Assembly: GCA_002729695.1 (NCBI GenBank)
Contig: PBYQ01000025.1
Coordinates: forward strand, 1 to 64,000
Direction of reading: 5' to 3'
Source of the DNA: Citromicrobium sp.
Lineage (GTDB): Bacteria > Pseudomonadota > Alphaproteobacteria > Sphingomonadales > Sphingomonadaceae
DNA length: 64,000 nt
Part shown: one piece after another, positions 26,877 to 38,014 of the stretch
Position numbering within the stretch: the stretch's first letter is position 1
Layout: each line of letters starts with the position of its first letter
Notes under the pieces: generated by a model
The model's input: the letters and a program-made list of their open reading frames with translations, nothing else
The model's database searches: none
Told to the model about the DNA's origin: nothing
Translations under genes and position numbers: made by a program

Positions 26877-29800
26877 ATGCCCAAACGTACCGACATTTCC
26901 TCCATCCTCGTCATCGGCGCGGGGCCCATCATCATCGGGCAGGCGTGCGAGTTCGATTACTCGGGCACGCAGGCGATCAAGGCCCTGAAGGAGGAGGGCT
27001 ATCGCGTCATCCTCGTCAATTCGAACCCGGCGACGATCATGACCGATCCCGAGTTCGCCGACGCGACCTATATCGAGCCGATCACGCCCGAGGTGGTCGA
27101 GAAGATCATCGCCAAGGAAAAGCCCGACGCGCTGCTGCCTACGATGGGCGGGCAGACCGCATTGAACTGCGCGCTCAAGCTGTTCGAAAGCGGCGCGCTG
27201 GAGCGGCACGGTGTGCAGATGATCGGCGCCGATGCCGACGCGATCGACAAGGCGGAGAACCGCCAGCGCTTCCGCGAGGCGATGGATGCGATCGGCCTCG
27301 AATCCGCGCGCTCTGGCGTCGCGAACACGGTCGAGCAGGCGTTTGCGGTGCTCGAACGCACCGGGCTCCCCTCGATCATCCGCCCCAGCTTCACCCTGGG
27401 CGGGACCGGCGGCGGGATCGCCTATAACAAGTCGGAATTCGAGCGGATCGTGCGCGAAGGGCTCGATGCCTCGCCCACCACCGAGGTGCTGATCGAGGAA
27501 TCGCTGCTCGGCTGGAAAGAATACGAGATGGAGGTTGTCCGCGACCGGAAGGACAACTGCATCATCATCTGCGCGATCGAGAACGTCGATCCGATGGGCG
27601 TCCACACGGGCGACTCGATCACCGTCGCGCCCGCGCTGACGCTGACCGACAAGGAATACCAGATCATGCGCTCCGCCAGCATCGCGGTGCTGCGCGAGAT
27701 CGGTGTCGAGACGGGCGGGTCGAACGTGCAGTTCGCGGTCAATCCCGAGGATGGCCGCCTGATCGTGATCGAGATGAACCCGCGCGTCTCGCGCTCGTCT
27801 GCTCTTGCGTCGAAGGCCACCGGCTTCCCCATCGCGCGCGTCGCGGCGAAATTGGCGGTGGGCTATACGCTAGACGAGATCACCAACGAGATTACCGGCG
27901 CGACGCCGGCCAGTTTCGAGCCGACGATCGACTACGTCGTCACCAAGATACCCCGGTTTGCGTTCGAGAAGTTCAAGGGTGCCGAACCCGTACTCTCCAC
28001 CGCGATGAAGTCGGTCGGCGAGGTGATGGCGATCGGGCGCTGCTTTGCCGAGAGCTTGCAGAAGGCGCTGCGCGGGCTCGAAACCGGGCTCGACGGGCTC
28101 GACCCGGTCGAAGAGCTGGAAGACGCGAGCCACGAAGAGATCATTTCGGTCATCAGTCGCCGCACGCCTTCGCGCCTGCTCGGCATCGGACAGGCCTTCC
28201 GCGCCGGCATTCCGTTCGAAACGATCCGCGAGACGACCACCTATGATCCGTGGTTCCTCCGCCAGATCGAGGCGATCATCGAGGCGGAAAAGACCGTCGC
28301 TGCCGACGGACTGCCGCGCGACGCGGCGGAGCTGCGCAAGCTGAAGGCGCTCGGTTTCTCCGACGCGCAACTGGCACGCCTGGCGGTGGACTCGGTGGGC
28401 GCGGCGCGCGGTGCCGTGGCCGCACGCTCCGGCCTGCTGCACGACGCGATGCAGGCGATGGCGGGTGCGACCAGTGCCGCCGAAGTGCGCCAGCTGCGTC
28501 ACAAGCTGGGGGTTCTGCCCGTCTATAAGCGGATCGACAGCTGCGCGGCCGAGTTCGAGGCAGCCACGCCGTACATGTACTCGACCTACGAGGCGCCCGC
28601 GTTCGGCGCTCCGGCGGACGAATCCGATCCCTCCGACCGCAAGAAGATCGTCATCCTCGGCGGCGGGCCGAACCGGATCGGGCAGGGCATCGAGTTCGAC
28701 TATTGCTGCGTCCACGCCTGCTTCGCACTGAGCGAGGCCGGGTTCGAGACGATCATGGTCAATTGCAACCCGGAAACCGTCTCCACCGATTACGACACCT
28801 CCGACCGGCTCTATTTCGAGCCGCTGACCGCCGAGGACGTACTCGAAATCCTCAGCCGCGAGATGGTGCATGGCGAGCTGGTCGGCGTGATCGTCCAGTT
28901 CGGCGGGCAGACCCCGCTCAAGCTGGCGCAGGCGCTGGAGGATGAGGGGATTCCCATCCTCGGCACCAGCCCCGACGCGATCGACCTTGCCGAAGACCGC
29001 GAACGCTTCGCCAAGATGGTCAACAAGCTGAAGCTGAAACAGCCCGACAACGGTATCGCCAAGAGCCGCGACGAGGCCGCTGCCGCCGCGCGCACGATCG
29101 GATATCCGGTGCTGCTGCGCCCGTCCTACGTGCTGGGCGGCAGCGCGATGCAGGTGGTCGATTCCGAGGCGCAGCTCGATGATTACATCGCGAGCGCGGT
29201 GAAGGTGTCGGGCGAGAGCCCGGTGCTGGTCGATCAGTACCTGCGCGACGCGATCGAATGCGACGTCGACGTGCTGTGCGATGGCACCGATATCGTCGTC
29301 GCGGGCGTGATGCAGCATGTCGAGGAAGCGGGCGTCCACTCGGGCGACAGTGCCTGCACCCTGCCGCCCTATTCGCTGGCTGCGGAAGTGGTCGAGGAGA
29401 TCGAGCGCCAATCCGAAGCATTGGCACGCGAGCTCAACGTCGTCGGCCTGATGAACGCGCAGTTCGCGGTGAAGGACGGCGAGATCTACCTGATCGAGGT
29501 CAACCCGCGTGCAAGCCGCACGGTGCCTTTCGTCGCCAAGACCATCGGGCAGCCGATCGCGAAACACGCCGCGCGGATCATGGCGGGCGAAAAGCTCGCC
29601 GACCTGCCGCCGATCACGCGCGAGCTGGATTATGTGGCCGTAAAGGAAGCGGTATTCCCGTGGGGCCGCTTCCCCGGTGTCGATCCGGTGCTGAGCCCGG
29701 AGATGAAATCGACCGGCGAAGTGATGGGGCTCGACAGCGAGTTCGCGATGGCCTTCGCGAAGGCGCAGCTGGGTGCCGGGATGATGCTGCCGCGCGAGGG

Positions 29801-30197
29801 GAGGGCGTTCGTCTCAGTGAAGGACAGCGACAAGCCCGCCATCGTCGAGGCGGTGCGCGGCCTCGTCGATCTGGGGTTCGAAGTGGTCGCCACGGGCGGC
29901 ACGCATTCCTACCTCGTCGACCAGGGCCTGCCGGTCACGCTGGTCAACAAGGTCGCCCAGGGCCGCCCGCATATCGTGGACCGGATCATCGATCACGAGA
30001 TCGACCTGATCCTCAACACGACCGAGGGCTGGCAGAGCCTGCGCGACAGCCAGTCGATCCGGGCGAGCGCGCTGGAACACAAGGTGCCGTACTTCACCAC
30101 CGCCTCTGCCGGGCGCGCTGCGGTGGAGGCCATGACAGCGCTAACATCGCAGCCGCTTGAAGTTCGGTCGCTCCAGTCCTATTATTCAGCGACCTGA
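26877..30197 (+). CDS. carB: carbamoyl-phosphate synthase large subunit
   Basis: Large subunit (1106 aa) making carbamoyl phosphate from bicarbonate, ammonia and two ATP. Both ATP-grasp halves are visible: [19 protein letters not shown] and [13 protein letters not shown] in the first, [19 protein letters not shown] and [12 protein letters not shown] in the second. The C-terminal MGS-type allosteric domain contains [10 protein letters not shown]. The ATG at 26877 gives [14 protein letters not shown]. Longer frames run into repeat sequence and are rejected. Confidence 0.98.
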   Translation: MPKRTDISSILVIGAGPIIIGQACEFDYSGTQAIKALKEEGYRVILVNSNPATIMTDPEFADATYIEPITPEVVEKIIAKEKPDALLPTMGGQTALNCALKLFESGALERHGVQMIGADADAIDKAENRQRFREAMDAIGLESARSGVANTVEQAFAVLERTGLPSIIRPSFTLGGTGGGIAYNKSEFERIVREGLDASPTTEVLIEESLLGWKEYEMEVVRDRKDNCIIICAIENVDPMGVHTGDSITVAPALTLTDKEYQIMRSASIAVLREIGVETGGSNVQFAVNPEDGRLIVIEMNPRVSRSSALASKATGFPIARVAAKLAVGYTLDEITNEITGATPASFEPTIDYVVTKIPRFAFEKFKGAEPVLSTAMKSVGEVMAIGRCFAESLQKALRGLETGLDGLDPVEELEDASHEEIISVISRRTPSRLLGIGQAFRAGIPFETIRETTTYDPWFLRQIEAIIEAEKTVAADGLPRDAAELRKLKALGFSDAQLARLAVDSVGAARGAVAARSGLLHDAMQAMAGATSAAEVRQLRHKLGVLPVYKRIDSCAAEFEAATPYMYSTYEAPAFGAPADESDPSDRKKIVILGGGPNRIGQGIEFDYCCVHACFALSEAGFETIMVNCNPETVSTDYDTSDRLYFEPLTAEDVLEILSREMVHGELVGVIVQFGGQTPLKLAQALEDEGIPILGTSPDAIDLAEDRERFAKMVNKLKLKQPDNGIAKSRDEAAAAARTIGYPVLLRPSYVLGGSAMQVVDSEAQLDDYIASAVKVSGESPVLVDQYLRDAIECDVDVLCDGTDIVVAGVMQHVEEAGVHSGDSACTLPPYSLAAEVVEEIERQSEALARELNVVGLMNAQFAVKDGEIYLIEVNPRASRTVPFVAKTIGQPIAKHAARIMAGEKLADLPPITRELDYVAVKEAVFPWGRFPGVDPVLSPEMKSTGEVMGLDSEFAMAFAKAQLGAGMMLPREGRAFVSVKDSDKPAIVEAVRGLVDLGFEVVATGGTHSYLVDQGLPVTLVNKVAQGRPHIVDRIIDHEIDLILNTTEGWQSLRDSQSIRASALEHKVPYFTTASAGRAAVEAMTALTSQPLEVRSLQSYYSAT

Positions 30198-30317
30198 CGA
30201 CAGTACTTCCCCGAAAACTCTTCCCGTTTTCTCCGCCCCGTTAAGGGCGCGGCCTGCGGTGGACTTTCGGAAAAAGCGCCGGTGGTCAGGCCAATTTTGA
30301 TAGATCGGGGGTACCCA

Positions 30318-30785
30318 ATGGAAAAAGTTCCGATGCTGGCAGAAGGTTACGAGCGGCTCACCGCCGACTTGAAAACCCTGCGCGCGGAACGTCCGAAAAT
30401 CGTCGACGCGATCGAAGAAGCGCGTGCACATGGCGATCTTTCGGAAAACGCCGAATACCACGCCGCGAAAGAGCGGCAGGGGCAGGTCGAGGCGCAGATT
30501 GCCGAGATCGAAGACAGGGTCACTCGCGCGCAGATCATCGATCCCTCGACCCTGTCGGGCGACAAGGTGGTGTTCGGGGCAACCGTGACGCTGCTCGACG
30601 AGGACGACAAGCCGATCAAGTACCAGATCGTCGGCCAGACCGAAGCGGACGCGAAATCGGGCCGCATCTCCTACAACTCGCCGCTGGCCCGTGCGCTGAT
30701 CGGCAAGAAGGTGGGCGAAGAGATCGAAGTGACCGTCCCGTCGGGCGACAAGTTCTACCTTCTCGACAAGATCGAATTCATCTGA
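30318..30785 (+). CDS. greA: transcription elongation factor GreA
   Basis: GreA (155 aa) stimulates transcript cleavage by stalled RNA polymerase. The N-terminal coiled coil carries the functional acidic tip ([20 protein letters not shown]). The C-terminal FKBP-like domain has [24 protein letters not shown]. The ATG at 30318 gives [14 protein letters not shown]. Its 3' end overlaps the convergent GNAT gene by eight bases. The greA-carB link is common in alphaproteobacteria. Confidence 0.97.
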   Translation: MEKVPMLAEGYERLTADLKTLRAERPKIVDAIEEARAHGDLSENAEYHAAKERQGQVEAQIAEIEDRVTRAQIIDPSTLSGDKVVFGATVTLLDEDDKPIKYQIVGQTEADAKSGRISYNSPLARALIGKKVGEEIEVTVPSGDKFYLLDKIEFI

Positions 30786-31308
30786 CGATGTGTGCGTAAG
30801 TTCCTGCCAAGCCGGGGACTTGCGCCAATCGCTTCTCCATCGCGTAATTGTGGATGGGGATGGCCTTGCCTTCGTGAGCGATTTCGAAGTCGCGCCTGTG
30901 CGTGACGCGATACCCTGCGCGCTCGAAAGACGAACGGGCGAGTTCGCTCGCTTCGGTATAGAGCATGTCCACGCCTAATTTTCGGGCGATCGCCTCCGCC
31001 TCGACCAGCAGCGCGGCGGCGAGGCCCTGCCGCGTGTGCGCCGGATCGCTGTAGAGGTGATCGAGGTGGCCGTCTCTCTCGAGGATGGCGTAAGCAATGG
31101 GGCGATCCGCGTCGTCCGCTGCAATCAGGATCGTCTGCCCGGCGCGCGCCCGCTCCACAAACCGGCTGGCGTCTTCATGACGGGCCGCCCAAGCGGCGAC
31201 TTGCTCGCGCGTATAGGCACGTGGCCCGATCTGCTCGATCGAACGGGCCACCAGCGCGGCCAGCGCATCCGCGTCATCCTCGCGGAACGGGCGGATGCGA
31301 CCGGCCAC
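30778..31308 (-). CDS. GNAT family N-acetyltransferase
   Basis: Protein of 176 residues with the GNAT order: [15 protein letters not shown] (strand/helix 1), [30 protein letters not shown] (acetyl-CoA loop, R-Q-G-L-A) and [15 protein letters not shown]. It ends close to residues like NYAMEKRL, similar to the YafP-like group. Probably translated after the DUF4170 gene seven bases upstream. Substrate unknown. Confidence 0.88.
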   Translation of the reverse strand: MAGRIRPFREDDADALAALVARSIEQIGPRAYTREQVAAWAARHEDASRFVERARAGQTILIAADDADRPIAYAILERDGHLDHLYSDPAHTRQGLAAALLVEAEAIARKLGVDMLYTEASELARSSFERAGYRVTHRRDFEIAHEGKAIPIHNYAMEKRLAQVPGLAGTYAHIVR

Positions 31309-31315
31309 GGTCGGC

Positions 31316-31561
31316 TCAGGCTGCGGGCTCGAGCAGCTTGTGGATATGCACGATCACATACTTCATTTCGGCATCGTCCACCGTGCGCTGCGCATTGGCA
31401 CGCCATGCCTCTTCGGCCTGGTCGTAGGTGCTGAACACGCCGACCACGTGGATGCTCTCCGGGTCCTGAAATTCGACCGATCGGGGATCTTTCACGCGGC
31501 CGCCCATCACGAGGTGGAGGCGCTGCGGGGTGGTGGTTTCCTGTACCTTGTTGTCCGACAT
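31316..31561 (-). CDS. DUF4170 family small protein
   Basis: Protein of 81 residues with the DUF4170 pattern: LHLVMGGRV, VEFQDPESIHVVGVFSTYDQAEEAWRANAQRTVDDAEMKYVIVHIHKLL. This family is widespread in alphaproteobacteria and uncharacterised. It is first of a pair with the GNAT gene. A terminator for the upstream operon lies immediately before it. Confidence 0.85.
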   Translation of the reverse strand: MSDNKVQETTTPQRLHLVMGGRVKDPRSVEFQDPESIHVVGVFSTYDQAEEAWRANAQRTVDDAEMKYVIVHIHKLLEPAA

Positions 31562-31587
31562 GTGGGAGACTTTCTGCTTGATGTGAA

Positions 31588-31619
31588 AAAGCCCGCGAGC
31601 AATACCGCTCGCGGGCTTT
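31588..31619 (-). terminator. terminator of the YqjD/YqjE-like operon
   Basis: AAAGCCCGCGAGC/GCTCGCGGGCTTT, a 13-bp perfect stem with a 6-base loop, followed on the minus strand by TT, giving a run of five T. Nearly symmetrical, so possibly active both ways. Confidence 0.85.
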
Positions 31620-31659
31620 CAGGCAAGGCCTCGGCCTTGCATATTACGTATGCAGGCGA

Positions 31660-32139
31660 TCAGTGCGGCAGGTAGGCCTTGAGATCGCGATAGCCCCGGC
31701 TCGCCTTGCGGGCGGCACGACGGCCTCCGTGGCGCGCAGCGTCCTTCTGACGCTCGGCGAAATAGTGTGCGTTGCGCTTGGCGGCACGGCCGCCGAAGGC
31801 AACGTCGTCGCCGAAATCGACCAAGCGATCGCCACCGTGGCGGGTCGCATCGCCCAGGCGGCTCGCCATGCCACCGGCATATGCCATGCCGAGATCGGCG
31901 AGATGATCGGCAAAGCCGACCGCGCGGCCGGTCAGTTCACGGCCCTTGGAGGTGCGCGAACCGATGACGAGGCCGATAAGGGCGACCGCGCCGACGGTCA
32001 GCATCGGGTGCGCCTTCACGAATTCGGTGGCGTTGTCGGTCGCTTCGCGCGCGATATCGGCGATGCTGCGCTCTTCGTTACGGCGTTCGCTCTCTTCGAT
32101 CTTGCGGCGCAGTTCGTCGCGCTGTTCCTGGGTGCTCAT
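31660..32139 (-). CDS. YqjD/ElaB-like (DUF883-type) membrane-tail protein
   Basis: Protein of 159 residues. The N-terminal charged coiled helix (QEQRDELRRKIEESERRNEERS) is followed by FVKAHPMLTVGAVALIGLVIGSR, the KxxP-then-membrane-helix pattern of YqjD/ElaB tails, and then a long basic region rich in Arg, Ala and Gly. The basic extension is unusual for the family and could bind nucleic acid. The ATG at 32139 follows GGAG by seven bases. Last gene of its operon. Confidence 0.65.
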   Translation of the reverse strand: MSTQEQRDELRRKIEESERRNEERSIADIAREATDNATEFVKAHPMLTVGAVALIGLVIGSRTSKGRELTGRAVGFADHLADLGMAYAGGMASRLGDATRHGGDRLVDFGDDVAFGGRAAKRNAHYFAERQKDAARHGGRRAARKASRGYRDLKAYLPH

Positions 32140-32217
32140 GGGTGTTCTCCAAACCTTTGATGGTGCCTTGTTAATCAAGCGCAGGGGAGGGCCGAGAGTT
32201 CCGAGTTTCCCCTCAGA

Positions 32218-32526
32218 TCAGTCGTTTTCGTCCCACGCGTAGTCCCGATCGTCGGATTCGTCGGAACCGCTGCCCAGCGCCCACCAGCCCACGACCGCGG
32301 CAAGCACCGCGCCAAGGCCATAAGAGGCGGGCTTGTGGCGCTCGACCAGCTCCATACCTTCATCGAAAACGTCGGACGCGCCGAGCTTTATCGAGCTGGC
32401 AACCCGCGCTGCGATGCCCTTCTCTTCGACGTCGCCACGCAGATGCGCGATATCGCCTTTGACAAGTGCGCGGGCGGCATCGCGCAAGGCGCGATCTTCC
32501 TCCATCTGGATTTTGCGCGAAGTCAT
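32218..32526 (-). CDS. small protein with one C-terminal membrane segment (operon with YqjE-like)
   Basis: Protein of 102 residues: a charged helical start (MTSRKIQMEEDRALRDAARALVKGD), one membrane helix (GLGAVLAAVVGWWALGSG) and an acidic tail. Its ATG overlaps the preceding stop (ATGA). By position it corresponds to a YqjK-like partner, but sequence similarity is not clear. Function unknown. Confidence 0.65.
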   Translation of the reverse strand: MTSRKIQMEEDRALRDAARALVKGDIAHLRGDVEEKGIAARVASSIKLGASDVFDEGMELVERHKPASYGLGAVLAAVVGWWALGSGSDESDDRDYAWDEND

Positions 32527-32966
32527 GCACCGTCTCCCTTGAACGCCCGCCCGACACGTTTGAAACGGGCGCGGGCGATCAGCCCGACAATCACCATCAG
32601 CACCAGCAACGTGCCCACGACAGCCGCCGTAGCAACGAATGGGCCGATGATGGGGGCGAGGGCGATGATGAGGCCGACGACCAGGCCGATCAAGGCGAGG
32701 TGCAGGAAGGCCAGCGCACCCATCGCGAAGACGACGCCCGAACCCGTCTCGCGCGAGGCGTACCCTGCACGCGATTTCTGGAACGCGACTTCCGCCTCCA
32801 GATAGGTCTTGCCGTCTTCGTAAAGCGCATAGGCGTCGTCGAACAGAGAGCCCAGCGGCTCTTCATCCGCGCGGGTCTTGCCGGCGTGCATTGTTTCTGG
32901 ATTAGGAGAGCCTGTCGCATCTGGCGACACGACAGGCTCGGGATGATGATCGAATTGATCCGGCAC
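32523..32966 (-). CDS. YqjE-like (DUF1469/PF07332) membrane protein
   Basis: Protein of 147 residues with about 60 soluble residues, then two long hydrophobic helices (VVFAMGALAFLHLALIGLVVGLIIALAPIIG and ATAAVVGTLLVLMVIVGLIARA). This is the PF07332 layout, which databases often label phage holin, although nothing else here is phage-like. It lies between a YqjD-like gene and a small partner, as in the E. coli yqjDEK operon. Confidence 0.8.
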   Translation of the reverse strand: MPDQFDHHPEPVVSPDATGSPNPETMHAGKTRADEEPLGSLFDDAYALYEDGKTYLEAEVAFQKSRAGYASRETGSGVVFAMGALAFLHLALIGLVVGLIIALAPIIGPFVATAAVVGTLLVLMVIVGLIARARFKRVGRAFKGDGA

Positions 32967-32989
32967 AGCCCCTCCTCAGCCGGTCCGCC

Positions 32990-33535
32990 TTAGCGGCGGA
33001 ACATGCGGGCGAGGACGTAGCCGGTGAAGGCGGCGATGCCGACCGAAAGACCGGGGTTCTTGCGCACGAATTCGCGCGCTTCATCGCCCAATTCATCATA
33101 CGACTTCGTGTCGATATGGGTCGCCGCGTCCTGCAATCCGCGCGCGGCGTTGCGCACGTGATCGCCGTATTTCGGGCCGAGATTGTCATCCACCTTGGCG
33201 GCATTTTCAGCCACTACGCGGCTGAGCGAGGTCAGCGCTTCGCTGGCCCTGTGCTTGCCTTCGACGGCGAGTTCGCCGCCCTTGGCCTTGGCCTGCTCGG
33301 CATAGGCCGAACCCTTGGTCGCGGCCTGTTCCTTGTAAGCCTGCGCACGCTGGCTGGCTTCGCCGCGGAGCGCCTGCGCACCGGCCTTCGCTTCGTCCAG
33401 CGCGGAATTGAACCGGGACTTCGCCTCTTGCGTACCGCCACCGGCAGCGGCAGCGGAGCCGGTTGCGGCACCTGCAGCATCGGTGGTCAGGGGAACGGCA
33501 CTCGTGGTCTCGTTTGTCTTGTCGTTGGCAGCCAT
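32990..33535 (-). CDS. YqjD-like protein with Ala/Lys-rich helical region
   Basis: Protein of 181 residues: a Thr/Ala/Gly-rich start, a long amphipathic Ala/Lys/Gln helix reminiscent of phasins or LEA proteins (LDEAKAGAQALRGEASQRAQ), then EFVRKNPGLSVGIAAFTGYVLARMFRR, the typical DUF883/YqjD glycine-zipper membrane tail. It is the first gene of the four-gene operon. By analogy with E. coli YqjD it may tether ribosomes in stationary phase, which is inference. Confidence 0.75.
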   Translation of the reverse strand: MAANDKTNETTSAVPLTTDAAGAATGSAAAAGGGTQEAKSRFNSALDEAKAGAQALRGEASQRAQAYKEQAATKGSAYAEQAKAKGGELAVEGKHRASEALTSLSRVVAENAAKVDDNLGPKYGDHVRNAARGLQDAATHIDTKSYDELGDEAREFVRKNPGLSVGIAAFTGYVLARMFRR

Positions 33536-33576
33536 GGGTTTTCCCTTTTCTGCTATTCATGTTCGACCGGCCGTAG

Positions 33577-34986
<1,410 letters not shown>

Positions 34987-35081
34987 TTGCGCGGCAGGAA
35001 ATTCGACCAATCCCCCTGCGTTTTCGACGAGCCGCGATTGCTGCGTGGCTTGTCGGAGCCTAAGTCGAGGGCCGCAGAAGA

Positions 35082-35098
35082 CCCGGCACTCTGCCGGG
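35082..35098 (+). other. hairpin between eno and the M13 peptidase gene
   Basis: CCCGGCA/TGCCGGG with a 3-base loop, ending 16 bases before the peptidase start. No T-tract follows, so it could be a weak terminator for eno or a leader structure. Confidence 0.4.
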
Positions 35099-35114
35099 CC
35101 GCGAGGGATTTCCC

Positions 35115-37199
35115 ATGAAAACACGCCTTATTGCCGCGCTCATGCTCGGCACCGCCGTCGCAACGCTTGGCCCCGTTGCCTGCAAGGATCTGCCCGGGAG
35201 CGAAGAAGCCGCCACGACCCCCGGCACCGAACTTGGCATCCGCAAAGACTGGATGGACACATCGGTCGAGCCGGGTAACGACTTCTTCCGCTACGCCGAC
35301 GGCAAGTGGTACGATGAAACCGAGATTCCGGCCGACCGTTCGAGCGTCGGCGGCTTCTTCATCGCCGACCAGCAGACCGAGAAGAACATCGCCGCGCTGA
35401 TCGACGAGATCGTGAAATCCGATCCCGAGCCGGGAACCGATGCGGCCAAGGTGAAGAATTTCTACGAGGCCTATCTCGACACCAAGGCGATCGACGCCGC
35501 CGGCATGAAGCCGATCCAGGCCGACCTCAAGCGCTTCGAAGGGATTTCGGACAAGCAGCAACTGGCCAAGGTGCTCGGCAGCCAGGTCCGCGCCGATGTC
35601 GATCCGCTCAACGCGACCAATTTCGAAACCGAGAACCTGTTCGGCGTTTTCGTGACGCAGGCGCTCAAGGGCGGCGAAGTTGTGCCTTACATCCTGCAAG
35701 GCGGCCTCGGCCTGCCGGAGCGGGAATATTATCTCTCCTCCGACGCCAAGATGGCCAGCCTGCGCGGCGATTATCAGACTTACATCGCCAACCTGCTCAA
35801 GGCGGCGAATATCGACGATGCCGATGCCAAGGCGAAGCGCATCTACGATCTGGAAATGAAGATCGCCAAGGCGCACGTCAGCCGCGAGGATAGCGACGAC
35901 TGGGCAACCGCCAGCTCGCTCTGGTCGCAGGACGACTTCAAGGCAAAGGCACCGGGCATGGACTGGGACGCCTTTTTCAAGGCCGCGCAGCTGGGTGGCT
36001 TCAAGACCTTCGACGCCTATCACCCGAGCGCGATCACCGGGCTTTCCAAACTGGTCGAGAGCGAACCGCTCGATGCGTGGAAAGACTGGCTGGTGTTCCA
36101 CCAGATCAACTCCAACACCTCCGTCCTGCCGACCAAGCTCGATCAGCTGAGCTTCAATTTCTACGGCAAGACCCTGTCGGGCACCGAACAGCAGCGCCCG
36201 CGTGACAAGCGCGCTCTGGCTGCGGTCAACGCCTACATGGGCGATGCGCTGGGCAAGCTCTACGTCGAGAAGTACTTCCCCGCTTCGGCCAAGGCCGAAA
36301 TCAAGGGCATGACCGACAACATCAAGGATGCCTTTGCCAAGCGGATCGACGCGGTCGACTGGATGGCGGCCGATACCAAGGCCGAAGCCAAGAAGAAGGT
36401 CGAGACGATGGAAGTCGGCGTCGGCTACCCCGACTCCTGGACCGACTACGGCAAGCTGACCGTCAAGGAAGGCGATGCCTACGCGGATGTGCAGGCGGCG
36501 CAGAAGCTGCGCTATCAGCAGCAGCTCGCCAAGGTCGGCAAGCCGCTCGACAAGGGCGAATGGTGGATGAACGCGCAGCTGGTCAACGCGGTGAACCTGC
36601 CGGTTCAGAACGCGCTGAACTTCCCCGCCGCGATCCTGCAGCCTCCGTTCTTCGATCCCAAGGCGGACCCGGCCTTCAACTACGGTGCGATTGGCGCAGT
36701 GATCGGCCACGAGATCAGCCACAGCTTCGACAACAACGGCGCGGAATTCGATTCCACCGGCGCGATGCGCGACTGGTGGACCGATGCCGACCGCAAGAAG
36801 TTCGAGGAAGCTGGGCTGGCACTGGCCAAGCAGTACGACTCGTACGAACCGTTCCCCGGCCTCAACGTGAAGGGCGAACTGACGCTGGGTGAGAACATCG
36901 CCGATCTCGCCGGTCTTCAGGCGGCCTACGATGCGTATCACGCCTCGCTCGGCGGCAAGGAAGCACCGGTGATCGACGGGTTCACCGGCGACCAGCGCTT
37001 CTTCATCGCCTATGCGCAGACCTGGGCGACCAAGATGCGCGAAGAGGCGCTGCGCCAGCGGATCGCGACCGACGGGCACGCGCCGGGTCAGTACCGCGCG
37101 CTGACCGTGCGCAACATCGATGCCTGGTACAAGGCGTTCGACGTGAAGGAAGGCGACAAGCTCTATCTCGCGCCCGACAAGCGCGTGAAGATCTGGTAA
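35115..37199 (+). CDS. M13 family (neprilysin/PepO-like) zinc metallopeptidase
   Basis: Exported peptidase of 694 residues. A signal sequence ends near LGPVACKDLPG, where the Cys could be lipidated, though the lipobox is imperfect. The M13 N-terminal domain starts RKDWMDTSVEPGNDFFRYADGKW. The zinc motif is VIGHEISHSFDNNGAEFD, with the third ligand in LTLGENIADLAGL. The C-terminal VRNIDAWYKAF and a penultimate Trp are also family traits. Probably periplasmic. Confidence 0.95.
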   Translation: MKTRLIAALMLGTAVATLGPVACKDLPGSEEAATTPGTELGIRKDWMDTSVEPGNDFFRYADGKWYDETEIPADRSSVGGFFIADQQTEKNIAALIDEIVKSDPEPGTDAAKVKNFYEAYLDTKAIDAAGMKPIQADLKRFEGISDKQQLAKVLGSQVRADVDPLNATNFETENLFGVFVTQALKGGEVVPYILQGGLGLPEREYYLSSDAKMASLRGDYQTYIANLLKAANIDDADAKAKRIYDLEMKIAKAHVSREDSDDWATASSLWSQDDFKAKAPGMDWDAFFKAAQLGGFKTFDAYHPSAITGLSKLVESEPLDAWKDWLVFHQINSNTSVLPTKLDQLSFNFYGKTLSGTEQQRPRDKRALAAVNAYMGDALGKLYVEKYFPASAKAEIKGMTDNIKDAFAKRIDAVDWMAADTKAEAKKKVETMEVGVGYPDSWTDYGKLTVKEGDAYADVQAAQKLRYQQQLAKVGKPLDKGEWWMNAQLVNAVNLPVQNALNFPAAILQPPFFDPKADPAFNYGAIGAVIGHEISHSFDNNGAEFDSTGAMRDWWTDADRKKFEEAGLALAKQYDSYEPFPGLNVKGELTLGENIADLAGLQAAYDAYHASLGGKEAPVIDGFTGDQRFFIAYAQTWATKMREEALRQRIATDGHAPGQYRALTVRNIDAWYKAFDVKEGDKLYLAPDKRVKIW

Positions 37200-37223
37200 T
37201 TGCAAACCGGCGGGGGAGGGCGG

Positions 37224-37532
37224 CTAGCTCTCCTCCGCCTCCACTTCCGCTTCAGCCTCTTGCTCGAGCTCTTCGAGCTTCTCGATCTTCTTCCGGTTCT
37301 TCGGGCTGAGCAGGTACTGCCACACGCCCCACGCGTTGATCAGCAGCAGGATCGCGTTCATCGCTGCGATCGGCATCGCATTTTCGACGATTCCGGACAC
37401 GACCCACGTCACCGCCACCGCGCAGAACAGGACGAAGCCCCAACCGGTGGCCTTGCGGCCCAGATCGGCGGCAATCATCCCGGCGGCGATCATCGTGCCG
37501 ATGGCGGCGATCCATTCGAGCGGTCCGTTCAT
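37224..37532 (-). CDS. small membrane protein, unknown function
   Basis: Protein of 102 residues with three hydrophobic helices (WIAAIGTMIAAGMIAADL, WGFVLFCAVAVTWVVSG, AMNAILLLINAWGVWQYLL) and a charged tail KNRKKIEKLEELEQEAEAEVEAEES. The ATG at 37532 is preceded closely by GGGGAGGG. It lies 55 bases after the ribH stop. Convergent with the M13 peptidase. Confidence 0.7.
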   Translation of the reverse strand: MNGPLEWIAAIGTMIAAGMIAADLGRKATGWGFVLFCAVAVTWVVSGIVENAMPIAAMNAILLLINAWGVWQYLLSPKNRKKIEKLEELEQEAEAEVEAEES

Positions 37533-37587
37533 ACCCTCCCCAAATCGTGGGAGCGGGCTAGGGCACTCGATTACGCAAAGGTTAGCT

Positions 37588-38010
37588 TCAGCGCGCGAAC
37601 CTGCCCGCAATGTCGAGCAGCGCGATGGCGGCCTTCGCCGCTTCGCCGCCCTTGTTCTTCTGCGCCGGATCGGCGCGTACCTGCGCCTGGATCTCGTTCT
37701 CGACCGTGATGATGCCGTTGCCGATCGCGATTCCGTCCATCGTCAGCGCCATGATCGCGCGCGCGCTCTCTCCCGCGACGATCTCGAAATGATAGGTCTC
37801 GCCCCGGATCACGACGCCGATGGCGACGAAGCCGTCGTACTGGCCGCTCTCCGCTGCGAGCGCGATGGCGCCAGGGATTTCGAGCGCGCCGGGAACGGTC
37901 AGCACCTCCGCTTGGTGCCCGGCGTCCTCCAGCGCAGCGCGCGCGCCTTCGATCAGTTTGTCGTTGAGCTCGGCGTAGAAACGCGCTTCGACGATCAGGA
38001 ATTTTGCCAA
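37588..38010 (-). CDS. ribH: 6,7-dimethyl-8-ribityllumazine synthase
   Basis: Lumazine synthase (140 aa), the penultimate riboflavin enzyme. Visible: [50 protein letters not shown] and [14 protein letters not shown]. No ATG gives a sensible length without running far into ribB. A TTG at 38008-38010, seven bases after GGAG and just after the ribB stop, gives the usual [11 protein letters not shown] start. Co-transcribed with ribB. Confidence 0.94.
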   Translation of the reverse strand: MAKFLIVEARFYAELNDKLIEGARAALEDAGHQAEVLTVPGALEIPGAIALAAESGQYDGFVAIGVVIRGETYHFEIVAGESARAIMALTMDGIAIGNGIITVENEIQAQVRADPAQKNKGGEAAKAAIALLDIAGRFAR

Positions 38011-38014
38011 GGGA

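Noticed and set aside
27870..29567. A 565-codon open frame opposite carB
   Set aside because: Antisense shadow of a conserved gene, lacking any domain.
32523..32966. Phage holin and hence a prophage remnant
   Set aside because: The protein matches the YqjE-type family and sits in a YqjD/YqjE-like operon; no other phage gene is present.
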